The position numbers and the translations under genes were made by a program. A DNA stretch of 64,000 nucleotides from the NCBI GenBank assembly GCA_017643385.1, contig JAEPNN010000009.1:118613-182612 (forward strand). Reading direction: 5' to 3'. Below are positions 33,014 to 42,412 of the stretch, one piece after another (positions within the stretch are counted from its first letter, which is position 1; the number at the start of each line of letters is the position of its first letter). The notes beneath the pieces are model-generated. The model worked only from the letters and a program-made list of their open reading frames with translations. It did no database searches and was not told the DNA's origin. This DNA is from Dinoroseobacter sp. GTDB lineage: Bacteria; Pseudomonadota; Alphaproteobacteria; Rhodobacterales; Rhodobacteraceae.

Positions 33014-34252
33014 ATGTCCACCCTCGTCATGAAATTCGGCGGAACCTCCGTTGCAAATCTCGACCGCATCAAGCGGGCGGCCAAACGCGTTGGTCTCGAA
33101 GTGGCCAACGGGCACAATGTCATTGTGATTGTGTCGGCTATGTCCGGCAAAACCAACGAACTTGTTGGGTGGGTAAACGAAACCTCGCCCCTCTTTGACG
33201 CCCGCGAATATGACGCCGTGGTGTCTTCAGGGGAAAACGTCACCGCCGGCCTAATGGCAATGACCTTGCAAGAAATGGATGTGCCTGCGCGCTCCTGGCA
33301 GGGTTGGCAGGTCCCGGTAATCACAACATCTTCCCATGCGAACGCCCGGATCGAAGACATCCCGGTTGAAAACATAACTGCCAAGTTTGACGAAGGCATG
33401 CGCGTCGCTGTGGTTGCCGGCTTTCAGGGCATCAGTTCGGAAGGTCGGATCACGACGCTGGGACGCGGCGGCTCAGATACAACGGCAGTTGCCTTTGCAG
33501 CGGCCTTTGATGCCGTTCGATGCGATATCTACACAGACGTCGATGGCGTCTATACAACCGACCCCCGGATCAGTTCCAAGGCCCGCAAGCTCGACAGAAT
33601 AGCGTTCGAGGAAATGCTCGAACTGGCCTCACTTGGTGCGAAAGTGTTGCAAACACGGTCGGTCGAACTGGCGATGCGTTACAAGGTGAAGCTGCGCGTC
33701 CTATCATCCTTTGAAGAACCATCCGACGTTGCGGGTACGCTCGTCTGCGATGAGGAGGAAATCATGGAATCCAATGTCGTCTCGGGCGTGGCTTACAGCC
33801 GTGATGAAGCGAAAATGACCTTGTTGCAGGTGGCCGACCGCCCAGGCATCGCGGCGGCCATTTTCGGACCTCTCTCGGATGCCGGTGTGAACGTCGATAT
33901 GATCGTTCAGAACATCTCGGAGGAGGGGCGAACAGACATGACGTTTTCTTGCCCGACCGATCAGGTGCTGCGCGCCAGCAAAGCGATGGAGGACGCCAAA
34001 ACATCGGGCGAAATCAATTTCGCAGATCTCGTGGCCGACACCGAAGTTGCCAAAGTCTCCGTGGTCGGGATCGGCATGCGATCTCACGCAGGTGTAGCCG
34101 CACAGATGTTCAAGGCGTTGCGGGATGAGAACATCAACATCAAGGTTATCACCACCTCTGAGATCAAGATCTCCGTGCTGATCGACCGCAAGTACATGGA
34201 GCTCGCCGTGCAGGCGCTACATGACAGCTTTGGATTGGAAAAAGCGGGTTAA
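33014..34252 (+). CDS. lysC: Aspartate kinase
   Basis: A 412-residue aspartokinase, the first committed enzyme for lysine, threonine and methionine. The signature VMKFGGTSVANLDRIKRAAK opens the kinase domain, and GRGGSDTTAVAFAAAFDA and YTDVDGVYTTDPR complete it. Two ACT domains follow (about residues 268-340 and 350-405: ADRPGIAAAIFGPLSDAGVN and VGIGMRSHAGVAAQMFKAL), typical of feedback inhibition by lysine/threonine. A GGGGAGAGGG ribosome site precedes the ATG. A weak hairpin (CGCGGG/CCCGCG at 34290-34308) follows. It forms a pair with ptsP in many Rhodobacterales. Confidence 0.96.
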   Translation: MSTLVMKFGGTSVANLDRIKRAAKRVGLEVANGHNVIVIVSAMSGKTNELVGWVNETSPLFDAREYDAVVSSGENVTAGLMAMTLQEMDVPARSWQGWQVPVITTSSHANARIEDIPVENITAKFDEGMRVAVVAGFQGISSEGRITTLGRGGSDTTAVAFAAAFDAVRCDIYTDVDGVYTTDPRISSKARKLDRIAFEEMLELASLGAKVLQTRSVELAMRYKVKLRVLSSFEEPSDVAGTLVCDEEEIMESNVVSGVAYSRDEAKMTLLQVADRPGIAAAIFGPLSDAGVNVDMIVQNISEEGRTDMTFSCPTDQVLRASKAMEDAKTSGEINFADLVADTEVAKVSVVGIGMRSHAGVAAQMFKALRDENINIKVITTSEIKISVLIDRKYMELAVQALHDSFGLEKAG

Positions 34253-34308
34253 ACCGCCGAACGCAGGACTCGACAGTCTCGATCATTGGCGCGGGTGATC
34301 GCCCCGCG

Positions 34309-34815
34309 TCATCCCGCCTTTGCCTCAACCATCTCAACCAGTTTTGCCACGGTGTTGATGTTGCGCATCGTTCCCGTGGTCATCGCTTCAAGTTTCAACC
34401 TTGAACGCCCCATACCGTTGCGGAACCAGATATAAATCACCCCGTCTCCCAAGGTGATGTCTTCATCCGCCCTGCCCTTCATCCCGGCAAGATCTGGCGC
34501 GGCTTCACAGAAAACGACACCCACCTGATTTCCGGGTGCATTGGCATATGGATTGGCCTCCAGAAGACTTCGCATGTCCGTTGCGGACCGCACCAGCACG
34601 CCTACGGGTTTGCCGGCATAGGCCTCCAGTCGGATCTCCAGCGCCTGCCTGACCTCGGTGTCCGAGCCATCCGCCCCGAACACCACATTCCCGCTCGCGA
34701 TATACGTCTCAATGTCGTGAAATCCGGCATCCACACAAAGGGTCTTCAGGTCCTTCATGGGCAGCTTTCCGGTTCCCCCGACATTCACCGCCCGCAACAC
34801 CGCCACATACTGCAT
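34309..34815 (-). CDS. DUF1697 family protein
   Basis: A 168-residue protein of the DUF1697 family. Diagnostic stretches are VAVLRAVNVGGTGKLPMKDL and TYIASGNVVFGADGS, with a C-terminal MTTGTMRNINTVAKLVEM. The biochemical role is unknown. It is inserted on the minus strand between lysC and ptsP, which are otherwise neighbours in this lineage, and is divergent from ptsP with 119 bases between the starts. Confidence 0.92.
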   Translation of the reverse strand: MQYVAVLRAVNVGGTGKLPMKDLKTLCVDAGFHDIETYIASGNVVFGADGSDTEVRQALEIRLEAYAGKPVGVLVRSATDMRSLLEANPYANAPGNQVGVVFCEAAPDLAGMKGRADEDITLGDGVIYIWFRNGMGRSRLKLEAMTTGTMRNINTVAKLVEMVEAKAG

Positions 34816-34934
34816 TCCGGTACCTCCTACCGTTTACGTTAACAGTTGGGCCCCATCCTCAAAACGTCGTTTCGTTTTCCACAACAATGTGGTCTATCTT
34901 TTGCTCGGGACGATCACCCGGAAGGACCAAACCC

Positions 34935-37178
34935 GTGCCAGAGCGGATGGAATCGGAATCGCGCAAGCTGCTCAGTCGCTTGCAGGCGACGCTTGCGGAA
35001 GCGGGCGAAGGACAGGAACGTCTGGATCGGATCACGCATCTGATCGCGGACAGCATGGGGGTCGACGTGTGTTCGATCTACCTCTTCCGCGACGCCGACA
35101 CGCTTGAGCTTTGTGCAACCGAAGGCCTCAACCCCGAGGCTGTTCACCAGACCCGTATGAAGACCGGAGAAGGTCTTGTGGGCCGCGTGGCCAAGCATGG
35201 GCGTGTGATCAATACCGCAGATGCCCCATCCACACGCGGTTTCCGCTACATGCCGGAAACTGGCGAAGAGGTGTTCTCATCCTTCCTCGGTGTCCCGATC
35301 CAACGCCTTGGTCAAATCCAGGGTGTTCTGGTCATTCAGTCCAAAGAAGCCCGTGAGCTATCCGAAGACGAGCTCTATGCCGTCGAAGTTGTCGCCATGG
35401 TCATTGCAGAAATGGCTGAACTTGGCGCGTTCGTCGGCGAAGGCGAAGCCCTGCGCGCACCACATAAGAACCAGGTTATGCTGAAAGGGGGCGTGGCCCA
35501 AGAAGGCGCCGCGTCAGGTCATGTCTGGTTGCATGAACCCCGCGTGGTCATTTCAAATCCGGTCGCCGATGATCCTGTTGTCGAACGCACACGCCTCGAT
35601 GAGGCTGTTGATGACCTACGTATCTCGGTTGATCAGATGCTTAGCACGGCGGGTCCGAAAGAGGGCGAACAGGTCGAGGTTCTTGAAGCCTACCGGATGT
35701 TTGCCAACTCAAAAGGCTGGCTCCGTCGTATGCACGCCGACATTGATCGCGGTTTGTCTGCGGAAGCGGCCGTCGAGAAGGAACAAACCACAGCGCGCGC
35801 CCGCATGTCTCAAGTCCCGGATGCTTATCTGCGCGATCGCCTGCACGATCTGGATGATCTGTCCAACCGGCTTCTGCGTTTGCTGACAGGACAGGGCAAG
35901 GAAACCGGTGCTGAGATGCCCGCCGACCCTATCCTTGTTGCCCGCAATATCGGTCCTGCCGAACTTCTGGACTACGGACGAAGCCTCAAGGGCATCATTC
36001 TGGAAGAAGGCTCTGTCGGATCGCATGCAACCATTGTCGCCCGTGCCTTGGCCATCCCATTGGTCATACATGCCTCCGGCATAACGACCGAGGCGCTCAA
36101 CGGCGATGCGGTTCTCGTAGATGGTGAACAAGGGATCATTCATCTTCGACCCGATGATCAAGTCCATTCCGCCTTCCGGGACAAACTGGCGATGCAAGCC
36201 AAGGCGCAGGAACGCTACGCCAGTATTCGCGATGAACCGGCAGAAACACAGTGCGGCACGGTTGTGCGCCTAGATATGAATGCAGGTCTCATGGCAGACC
36301 TGCCCTCGCTGGAAAGTTCCGGAGCCTCTGGCGTCGGGCTTTTCCGTACCGAATTACAATTTCTGACCCGTTCTAAGGTCCCGCGCCGCGGCGAGCTGGC
36401 TGCGCTTTATGCCCGCGTGATGGACGCCGCTGACGGCAAACGCGTCTGTTTCCGCACGCTTGATATCGGCTCGGACAAGGTGCTTCCGTATATGAAGCCG
36501 CAAGACGAGCCCAACCCCGCGCTCGGTTGGCGTGCCATTCGGGTTGGACTTGATAAGCCCGGCGTGATGCGTATGCAGTTGCAGGCCCTTATCCGTGCGT
36601 CAAACGGGCGTCCCTTATCGGTGATGTTCCCATTCGTTGCGCAGCTTGAAGAATTCACCCAAGCCCGGGATATGCTACTGCACGAAATGGACAGCGAAAA
36701 AGCACTCGGGCATCTGGTGCCGGAAAAGCTTGAGATCGGGGCTATGCTGGAAACCCCTTCGCTTGCCTTCGCACCACGCAGGTTCTTCGAGATCGCCGAT
36801 TTCGTCTCGATCGGCGGCAATGATCTCAAACAGTTTTTCTTTGCAGCAGACCGCGAGAACGAACGCGTACGCCGGCGCTATGACACACTGAATGTCAGCT
36901 TCCTCAGCTTTCTGGAACAGATCGTTACGCGGTGCGCGGCAATGGAAACGCCCGTGTCTTTCTGCGGCGAAGACGCAGGACGACCGGTTGAAGCGTTGGC
37001 GTTTGCCGCAATGGGTTTGCGGGCGCTTTCAATGCGACCGGCCTCTATCGGCCCCGTGAAGCACTTGTTGCGGCGGTCCGATCTGCGTGAGGTGCGTGCG
37101 GTTGTCAACGAGGCGCGGGCAAATGGGGCGATGACGGTGCGACCCGCCCTAATGGACTTTCTGAGTTCGCGCGGGTGA
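34935..37178 (+). CDS. ptsP: Phosphoenolpyruvate-protein phosphotransferase of the nitrogen PTS (GAF-EI)
   Basis: A 747-residue enzyme I-Ntr. A GAF domain (about residues 20-155: DRITHLIADSMGVDVCSIYL ... GEGLVGRVAKHGRV) precedes the EI helical domain, the phosphohistidine region with His364 in GSVGSHATIVAR, and the PEP-binding TIM barrel (GVGLFRTELQFL; CFRTLDIGSDK; GIGRPS-like FVSIGGNDLKQFFF). EI-Ntr autophosphorylates from PEP and feeds NPr and EIIA-Ntr, linking nitrogen and carbon state. I chose the GTG at 34935, which has GGAAGGA eight bases upstream, over a frame 16 codons longer. No ptsH-like or ptsN-like gene is nearby. Confidence 0.95.
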   Translation: MPERMESESRKLLSRLQATLAEAGEGQERLDRITHLIADSMGVDVCSIYLFRDADTLELCATEGLNPEAVHQTRMKTGEGLVGRVAKHGRVINTADAPSTRGFRYMPETGEEVFSSFLGVPIQRLGQIQGVLVIQSKEARELSEDELYAVEVVAMVIAEMAELGAFVGEGEALRAPHKNQVMLKGGVAQEGAASGHVWLHEPRVVISNPVADDPVVERTRLDEAVDDLRISVDQMLSTAGPKEGEQVEVLEAYRMFANSKGWLRRMHADIDRGLSAEAAVEKEQTTARARMSQVPDAYLRDRLHDLDDLSNRLLRLLTGQGKETGAEMPADPILVARNIGPAELLDYGRSLKGIILEEGSVGSHATIVARALAIPLVIHASGITTEALNGDAVLVDGEQGIIHLRPDDQVHSAFRDKLAMQAKAQERYASIRDEPAETQCGTVVRLDMNAGLMADLPSLESSGASGVGLFRTELQFLTRSKVPRRGELAALYARVMDAADGKRVCFRTLDIGSDKVLPYMKPQDEPNPALGWRAIRVGLDKPGVMRMQLQALIRASNGRPLSVMFPFVAQLEEFTQARDMLLHEMDSEKALGHLVPEKLEIGAMLETPSLAFAPRRFFEIADFVSIGGNDLKQFFFAADRENERVRRRYDTLNVSFLSFLEQIVTRCAAMETPVSFCGEDAGRPVEALAFAAMGLRALSMRPASIGPVKHLLRRSDLREVRAVVNEARANGAMTVRPALMDFLSSRG

Positions 37179-37247
37179 CGCAACGGCGTCGCTGACGTGA
37201 CAAGGAACTGCGCTATTGTTAGCCCAAACAGGTTATCCGGGCCTTTC

Positions 37248-37991
37248 ATGTTATCTGCTGTAAAGCTCTATTCATTGCTCTACACCCAAGGCTTATGGGT
37301 CGCTTCACGTGCCAAACGCCTGCCGGAACCGATGGGACCACGCGCGGGCAGGATTGGGAATGGCCCAGTTTTGCGGCTGCTTATCTTTGGCGACAGCTCT
37401 GCCGTCGGCGTTGGCGTTGCGCATCAAGACGACGCCCTTTCGGGCTGCCTCAGCCGGGCGCTTGCGAAAGACTTCACTGTCGACTGGACCCTGCTGGCAA
37501 AAACTGGCGCAACAAGCGGCAGCGCACTTCAAACACTCGAAGGCCTAACCGGGCCTTTCGATCTCGCCTTCATCGCTTTGGGTGTGAACGACGCAAAGAA
37601 CGGGGTACGCACTGCAACCTGGGCTCGGAATATGGAGACAATTCTGAACCGTCTCACAACCCACCATGATTGTCAGATGATCGGTGTTTCGGGACTTCCG
37701 CCCGTCGATCGGTTTCCGCTGTTGCCCAACCCCCTGCGGGACACCCTCGCGGCCCGCGCACGAAAGTTCGACCAAAGACTGCAACAGATTGCCGCAAAAT
37801 TTCCACCATGCGTATTTCTACGAACGCATCTCAACGGCTTGGAAGGCCATATGGCCGAAGACGGGTTTCACCCGGGCGCGAAGATCTATCAACGCTGGGC
37901 AGACGAAAGCGTCGCCGTGTTCCATAATGCAGGCCTCCGGGAGCGTCTTGCCAGCGCCGCTTCAAAAGAACAGCACACCCGCAGCGCCTAG
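37248..37991 (+). CDS. SGNH/GDSL hydrolase family protein
   Basis: A 247-residue esterase-like protein. The catalytic blocks are LLIFGDSSAVGVG (Ser in block I), the Gly in GATSGSALQ (block II), ALGVNDAKNG (Asn, block III) and DGFHPGAKIYQ (Asp/His, block V). A short hydrophobic or amphipathic N-terminus (residues 1-25) may target the membrane but lacks a good cleavage site. The start is the ATG at 37248; an in-frame ATG 17 codons upstream is less likely. Ester substrates (lipids, acylated sugars) are typical of the family. It stands alone after ptsP. Confidence 0.88.
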   Translation: MLSAVKLYSLLYTQGLWVASRAKRLPEPMGPRAGRIGNGPVLRLLIFGDSSAVGVGVAHQDDALSGCLSRALAKDFTVDWTLLAKTGATSGSALQTLEGLTGPFDLAFIALGVNDAKNGVRTATWARNMETILNRLTTHHDCQMIGVSGLPPVDRFPLLPNPLRDTLAARARKFDQRLQQIAAKFPPCVFLRTHLNGLEGHMAEDGFHPGAKIYQRWADESVAVFHNAGLRERLASAASKEQHTRSA

Positions 37992-38001
37992 GACATTCAG
38001 A

Positions 38002-38310
38002 TCAATATCCGGTCTGTCGCAGCAGTAGGTTTGTACGACGGGTTAATGCCGCGCTATTACCAACAATCGAGATGTCATCGCAAACCGAGGATGCAATGTA
38101 TTCCGCCACCGCAAGCGGCATCTGCGGGCGCAAGTCCAGAAGGAAGGCAACAAACCCAGGATGCGTGCTGTTTATAAGTTCCCAACTCGGAACTGGCCCG
38201 CGCTCACATGGATTGCGATAGGCACTCGGGCCAATCTGCTGCGCTGCTGACAGGCTCGCCGTCAAAACAGCACCCGCCACGATAGATGCAAATAAACTGC
38301 GGTATTTCAT
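38002..38310 (-). CDS. Secreted small hypothetical protein
   Basis: A 102-residue protein with a signal peptide (MKYRSLFASIVAGAVLTASL, cleaved after SAA). The mature part has cysteines in RNPCERGPVP and ASSVCDDIS and no known domain. The ATG at 38310 has GGGGGG upstream; the frame extends further but only into unconserved sequence. It converges on the SGNH hydrolase gene with 10 bases between stops. No function is known to me. Confidence 0.65.
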   Translation of the reverse strand: MKYRSLFASIVAGAVLTASLSAAQQIGPSAYRNPCERGPVPSWELINSTHPGFVAFLLDLRPQMPLAVAEYIASSVCDDISIVGNSAALTRRTNLLLRQTGY

Positions 38311-38538
38311 AGTTTGACCCCCCACGAGTCTCAACCAGACACAGAACAGGGCGAAGGATGCTTGGCTCACTGGCAAGGATCAAGCCGCGGCCGATGGACA
38401 GACTGTTTACAGGCTAGCGACAATCCAACGATGCTCGAATTATTTTTCTGTATCTGAGCGATTTTCACCGCTGGTCAGAGGCTCAAAGAGTTCACAATGT
38501 CCAAATTCGAATGGAACATAGGTTCACATTCTGTCAAT

Positions 38539-39312
38539 TCAGCCCGCTTGTCTTATCTTTGGGCGCTCAACACGTTGGCGGAAATCTTCGATCAGAGCAG
38601 CACGATCTTCGCCCAACTCATCAGAAAGTTTTCGCAAACCAAAGTGGATGCGGGCCATGTCCTGATAGTAGCTAGTAAAGGCATAGTTTATCGCAGCGCC
38701 AACCACAGCCCCCAGAACCGGCACAGTTTGCGCGGCCAGTTTCTGACCAAGGACAGTTGCCAGCCGAGGTGCTACGCGGGTCAGAAGGCTTTGCACCGTC
38801 GCACCTGTAAGTCCCAGTCTCATAGACAAAAAACTGGTATCAATACCATCATCTTCCGACAAAGGACCCGCAGCGGCAAAGACTTGCACACAGTCCATGC
38901 GGGTGGTCTCCTCTACCGGGTCAAAGCCGTGTTCGACAGCAATTCCCTGAACTGCGCGCAAGATGACAGTTGTGGTGACGGGCAGTTCAGCCACTGCTGA
39001 AGGCAAGCCGCCAAATCCACCCATAGCACCAGTTCCCATGGTCACAACGGTGTTCAGCCAGTCTTTTTGATCCGGCAAAGCATCCCGGGATCGTGCGGCA
39101 ACGTCGAAGGCGGTTTCCAAGGCAGCCCGTGTAACGTTATCCATCTGATCCGTAACGCCTTTCGGAAGCCGCTTCAGCACTCCTTCGGCTTGACCACCCA
39201 ATAACCCAAGCACCTGCATGCCAACGCCATTGGCACTACGATATCGTGCAGCCAACGCATCTAAGACTGCGTCGCGGTCAGGTGTTGTCGGAACAATCTC
39301 GGTGCCGGTCAT
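38539..39312 (-). CDS. EcsC family protein
   Basis: A 257-residue protein with the EcsC domain across most of its length (ALETAFDVAARSRD, TMGTGAMGGFGGLPSAVAEL, PVTTTVILRAVQGIA, then VPVLGAVVGAAINYAFTSYY). EcsC-like proteins are membrane-associated, with amphipathic and glycine-rich helices; their biochemical role is not established. It is transcribed in the same direction as the GNAT gene upstream, 53 bases away. Confidence 0.85.
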   Translation of the reverse strand: MTGTEIVPTTPDRDAVLDALAARYRSANGVGMQVLGLLGGQAEGVLKRLPKGVTDQMDNVTRAALETAFDVAARSRDALPDQKDWLNTVVTMGTGAMGGFGGLPSAVAELPVTTTVILRAVQGIAVEHGFDPVEETTRMDCVQVFAAAGPLSEDDGIDTSFLSMRLGLTGATVQSLLTRVAPRLATVLGQKLAAQTVPVLGAVVGAAINYAFTSYYQDMARIHFGLRKLSDELGEDRAALIEDFRQRVERPKIRQAG

Positions 39313-39365
39313 TTGGTCCTCAGGTCTTTGTGCGCCTTAAGAACAGGTGGGCACAAATCCCGGTG

Positions 39366-39851
39366 TTACAAGTCTAATTTCTCTACCGTACCCACAACGC
39401 AATCCCATGCGCCATCATCCAGTGCCAAACCCAAAACACGCTCTGGATTGGTTGGGGGCGGCATCACAACGCCGTCCAGGCGGGTGAAGCCATGTCGGTT
39501 ATAGTAAGGCGCATCCCCCACCAGCAGCACGCGCTTCCAGCCTGAAGCCTTCGCTTTCTTAAGGCTTTCTCGCATCAAGTGCCCGCCCAAACCTTCCCCC
39601 TGTCGGGTCGGGTGAACTGCGATTGGCCCCAGCAACAAAACGCGCTTTCCTGAAACAGTCACAGGCCAATAGCGGATCGCACCACCCAGAATATCGAGCT
39701 CATCCCGCGCAACGAGGCACAGGTTTGCGACTTTCTCCACGCCATCACGCAATCGGTAGGACGACAAGGCTTCGCGCCCCGGTGCAAAGCACAAGTCATA
39801 GAGCGCTTCGACCTCCCAACGGTCCTCCGCCTGTTCTGAGCGCAGTCGCAC
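39366..39851 (-). CDS. GNAT-family N-acetyltransferase (YhbS-like)
   Basis: A 161-residue acetyltransferase. The acetyl-CoA loop is GPIAVHPTRQGEGLGGHLMR, preceded by RVLLLGPIAVHP and followed by VLLVGDAPYYNRHGFTRLDG, the YhbS-like signature. I chose the GTG at 39851 with AAGGA nine bases upstream. A longer frame beginning at 39971 would overlap the divergent flavin reductase gene and adds an unconserved basic tail. Substrate unknown; these enzymes often acetylate small amines or tRNA/ribosomal proteins. Confidence 0.87.
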   Translation of the reverse strand: MRLRSEQAEDRWEVEALYDLCFAPGREALSSYRLRDGVEKVANLCLVARDELDILGGAIRYWPVTVSGKRVLLLGPIAVHPTRQGEGLGGHLMRESLKKAKASGWKRVLLVGDAPYYNRHGFTRLDGVVMPPPTNPERVLGLALDDGAWDCVVGTVEKLDL

Positions 39852-39925
39852 GATGTCTGTTCCTTGCCCTTTCCGCCGCGCGGCCCTAGCACGTGCAAAG
39901 GGCCCAAGCAAAGAGGAGTCGGCAC

Positions 39926-40531
39926 GTGTTTTATAAACCCGAAGATGGCCACGGTCTGCCGCACAATCCATTCAATGCCATTGTGTCGCCGCGACCTATT
40001 GGGTGGATCTCAACTTGCGGGGCTGATGGGTCGGAAAACCTTGCTCCTTATTCATTCTTCAACGCCGTCGCTTATGTGCCGCCACAGGTCATGTTTGCAT
40101 CGACAAGCTCGAAACCCGATCGAGGCGACACCAAAGACAGCGTTTCAAACATACGGGATACCGGTGTCTTTTGCGTCAACGTTGTCGAATACGCGATGCG
40201 CGATGTCATGAACGTCAGTTCAGGCCCATGGCCGCGCGAGGTTGATGAGTTTGAAAAGGCGGGTGTTGAGCGCGTTGCGTGCGAAACCATCGCCTGCTCA
40301 AGGGTAGCGAATGCCCCGGCAAATCTGGAATGCAAGCTCACCCAAATCGTGAAATTGGAAGGTGCTGCAAATTTCGCCGTATTTGGCGAGGTCGTTGGCA
40401 TTCATCTCCGGGACGATTGCCTCGTAGACGGTATGTTTGACGTCACGACTTTTAATCCGCTCGCCCGGCTCGGGTATCGCGATTATACCAAGGTGTCGGA
40501 TCTGTTCTCTCTGAAGCGTCCGGGCGAATAA
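39926..40531 (+). CDS. Flavin reductase family protein (FMN-binding split barrel)
   Basis: A 201-residue protein of the flavin-reductase-like family. The conserved entry is FNAIVSPRPIGWISTCGADG, followed by NLAPYSFFNAVAYVPPQVMF and a later VFGEVVGIHL. Members bind FMN and either reduce flavin with NAD(P)H for a partner monooxygenase or act on aromatic substrates. No partner monooxygenase is adjacent. The start is the GTG at 39926 with AAGAGGAG upstream. It is divergent from the GNAT gene and converges on the SulP gene with 4 bases between stops. Confidence 0.88.
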   Translation: MFYKPEDGHGLPHNPFNAIVSPRPIGWISTCGADGSENLAPYSFFNAVAYVPPQVMFASTSSKPDRGDTKDSVSNIRDTGVFCVNVVEYAMRDVMNVSSGPWPREVDEFEKAGVERVACETIACSRVANAPANLECKLTQIVKLEGAANFAVFGEVVGIHLRDDCLVDGMFDVTTFNPLARLGYRDYTKVSDLFSLKRPGE

Positions 40532-40535
40532 GGGG

Positions 40536-42167
40536 TCAGTGCCCGCCGAGGATGCCCGTACGCACACCGTAGTTCGCGGCAATCTCGTAGGTTGGGTCAT
40601 CTTCGCTGTCGACCATCAGCTGACCTGCCTTATTCAGCAACTGGTGACAATCTCGGCTCAGGTGCCGCAGCTCAATCTTCTTTCCAGCGCCCTGATACTT
40701 GGCGGCAATCGTCTCAATAGCCTGCAGTGCAGACTGATCAGCTACACGACTATCCGCAAAATCGATGACAACGCGCTGAGGATCCTGTTCCGGTGTGAAC
40801 AACTCGACAAAGCCGTCTGCTGATCCGAAAAACAATGGCCCCTGGATCTGATAGACCTTCGCGCCTTCCGGCGTTTCGTATACTTTTGCGTGAATGCGTG
40901 TCGCGTTGGACCAAGCGTAAGCCAAAGCGGATACGATCACACCCACGACAACCGCGGTCGCAAGATCTGTCATCACGGTTACCACTGTTACCAGGACGAT
41001 GACCACCGCATCGGTAGTAGGAACTTTGCGCAAGATCCGCAGCGAGTTCCAAGCAAACGTTCCGATCACCACCATGAACATCACACCAACCAGCGCGGCC
41101 AAGGGTATTTTTTCGATAAGCGGCGCGGCGAAAAGGATGAATACCAGCAAGAACAGCGCTGCTGCGATCCCAGCGATGCGCGTACGACCGCCTGATTTCA
41201 CGTTGATCATGGATTGCCCGATCATCGCACACCCGCCCATGCCACCAAAGAATCCTGTCACGGTGTTGGCAACTCCCTGAGCGACACATTCCTGGCTGGC
41301 ACCACCACGTTCATTTGTCATCTCACCCACAAGGTTCAGCGTCAGAAGGCTTTCGATCAAACCGATAGCCGCGAGGATGAAGGCATAGGGAAGAATTATC
41401 TCAAAAGTTTCCCAGGTCAGTGGCACCGTCGGAATGTGGAAGCTTGGCAATCCACCCTGGATTGAGGCCATATCACCAACCCGCGGCACATCGATGCCAA
41501 AAACAATCACAATGGCGGCCACTACCAAGATACCCGCAAGTGGTGCGGGAATTGCAGACGTAATTATCGGCACGGCCCAGATCACAGCCATCGTCAAAGC
41601 AACAAGCGCAAGCATCAGCACCAGCGGCCAACCACTGAGCCACTCTCCGCCTGACATGCCGTGCCCTGAAACCTCAGCCGTGCCAGGCACTTGAAACTGC
41701 GTGAGCTGCGCCAGAAAGATCACGATCGCCAGACCGTTGACAAAGCCCAGCATTACAGGGTGCGGCACCAAGCGAATAAATTTGCCCAGTTTGAATATGC
41801 CCGATGCGATTTGGATGATGCCCATCAGAACCACTGTGGCAAACAGGTACTCGACGCCGTGTTGCGCAACAAGGCTGACCATAACAACCGCTAGGGCACC
41901 TGTTGCCCCAGAGATCATTCCAGGTCGGCCACCGATCAGTGCCGTGATCAGACCGACAATGAAAGCCGCATAGAGCCCAACAAGCGGGTTCACGCCAGCA
42001 ACAAACGAGAATGCGACCGCTTCAGGCACAAGCGCCAGCGCCACCGTCAAACCCGAGAGCAGCTCAATACGCCACCGATCAAGGGTGATACCCTTGGGAT
42101 TTAACGATGTTGAAAGATCAGACGCGTTCAAACGGCGTGCAAAGGAGGCAAGGGTTGTTCGGTTCAT
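40536..42167 (-). CDS. SulP-family anion transporter with STAS domain
   Basis: A 543-residue membrane protein with 10-14 hydrophobic segments in the SulP order (WRIELLSGLTVALALVPEAV, GLYAAFIVGLITALIGGRPG, GMGGCAMIGQSMINVKSGGR with flanks). A C-terminal STAS domain (about residues 430-525: GPLFFGSADGFVELF, VVIDFADSRVADQSALQAIE) completes it. SulP proteins carry sulfate, bicarbonate or other anions, mostly with Na+ or H+. Substrate cannot be told by eye, though marine homologues include bicarbonate carriers. I chose the ATG at 42167 over a longer frame whose first 22 residues are unconserved. Confidence 0.93.
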   Translation of the reverse strand: MNRTTLASFARRLNASDLSTSLNPKGITLDRWRIELLSGLTVALALVPEAVAFSFVAGVNPLVGLYAAFIVGLITALIGGRPGMISGATGALAVVMVSLVAQHGVEYLFATVVLMGIIQIASGIFKLGKFIRLVPHPVMLGFVNGLAIVIFLAQLTQFQVPGTAEVSGHGMSGGEWLSGWPLVLMLALVALTMAVIWAVPIITSAIPAPLAGILVVAAIVIVFGIDVPRVGDMASIQGGLPSFHIPTVPLTWETFEIILPYAFILAAIGLIESLLTLNLVGEMTNERGGASQECVAQGVANTVTGFFGGMGGCAMIGQSMINVKSGGRTRIAGIAAALFLLVFILFAAPLIEKIPLAALVGVMFMVVIGTFAWNSLRILRKVPTTDAVVIVLVTVVTVMTDLATAVVVGVIVSALAYAWSNATRIHAKVYETPEGAKVYQIQGPLFFGSADGFVELFTPEQDPQRVVIDFADSRVADQSALQAIETIAAKYQGAGKKIELRHLSRDCHQLLNKAGQLMVDSEDDPTYEIAANYGVRTGILGGH

Positions 42168-42412
42168 TTTGTTTGCTTCCGGGGGACAAGAATGCGGTGG
42201 TGTGCACTTCGCATGTGCAGGACGACATTGCACGCGCTACTTTGACGTTATTGTCCGCGCTAGAGTCGCAGGGGCAGCCACGTTTTGAGCACCTTTAGCA
42301 AATGTTCCGTGCAATCCGGGCACAGACGCGTCTCGTTCACCGATCTGCCATTGCATTCTGCTGCGCTCTCGCAACAATCGCCCTCGACACGAAAATTCAA
42401 GGACGCGCAAAG

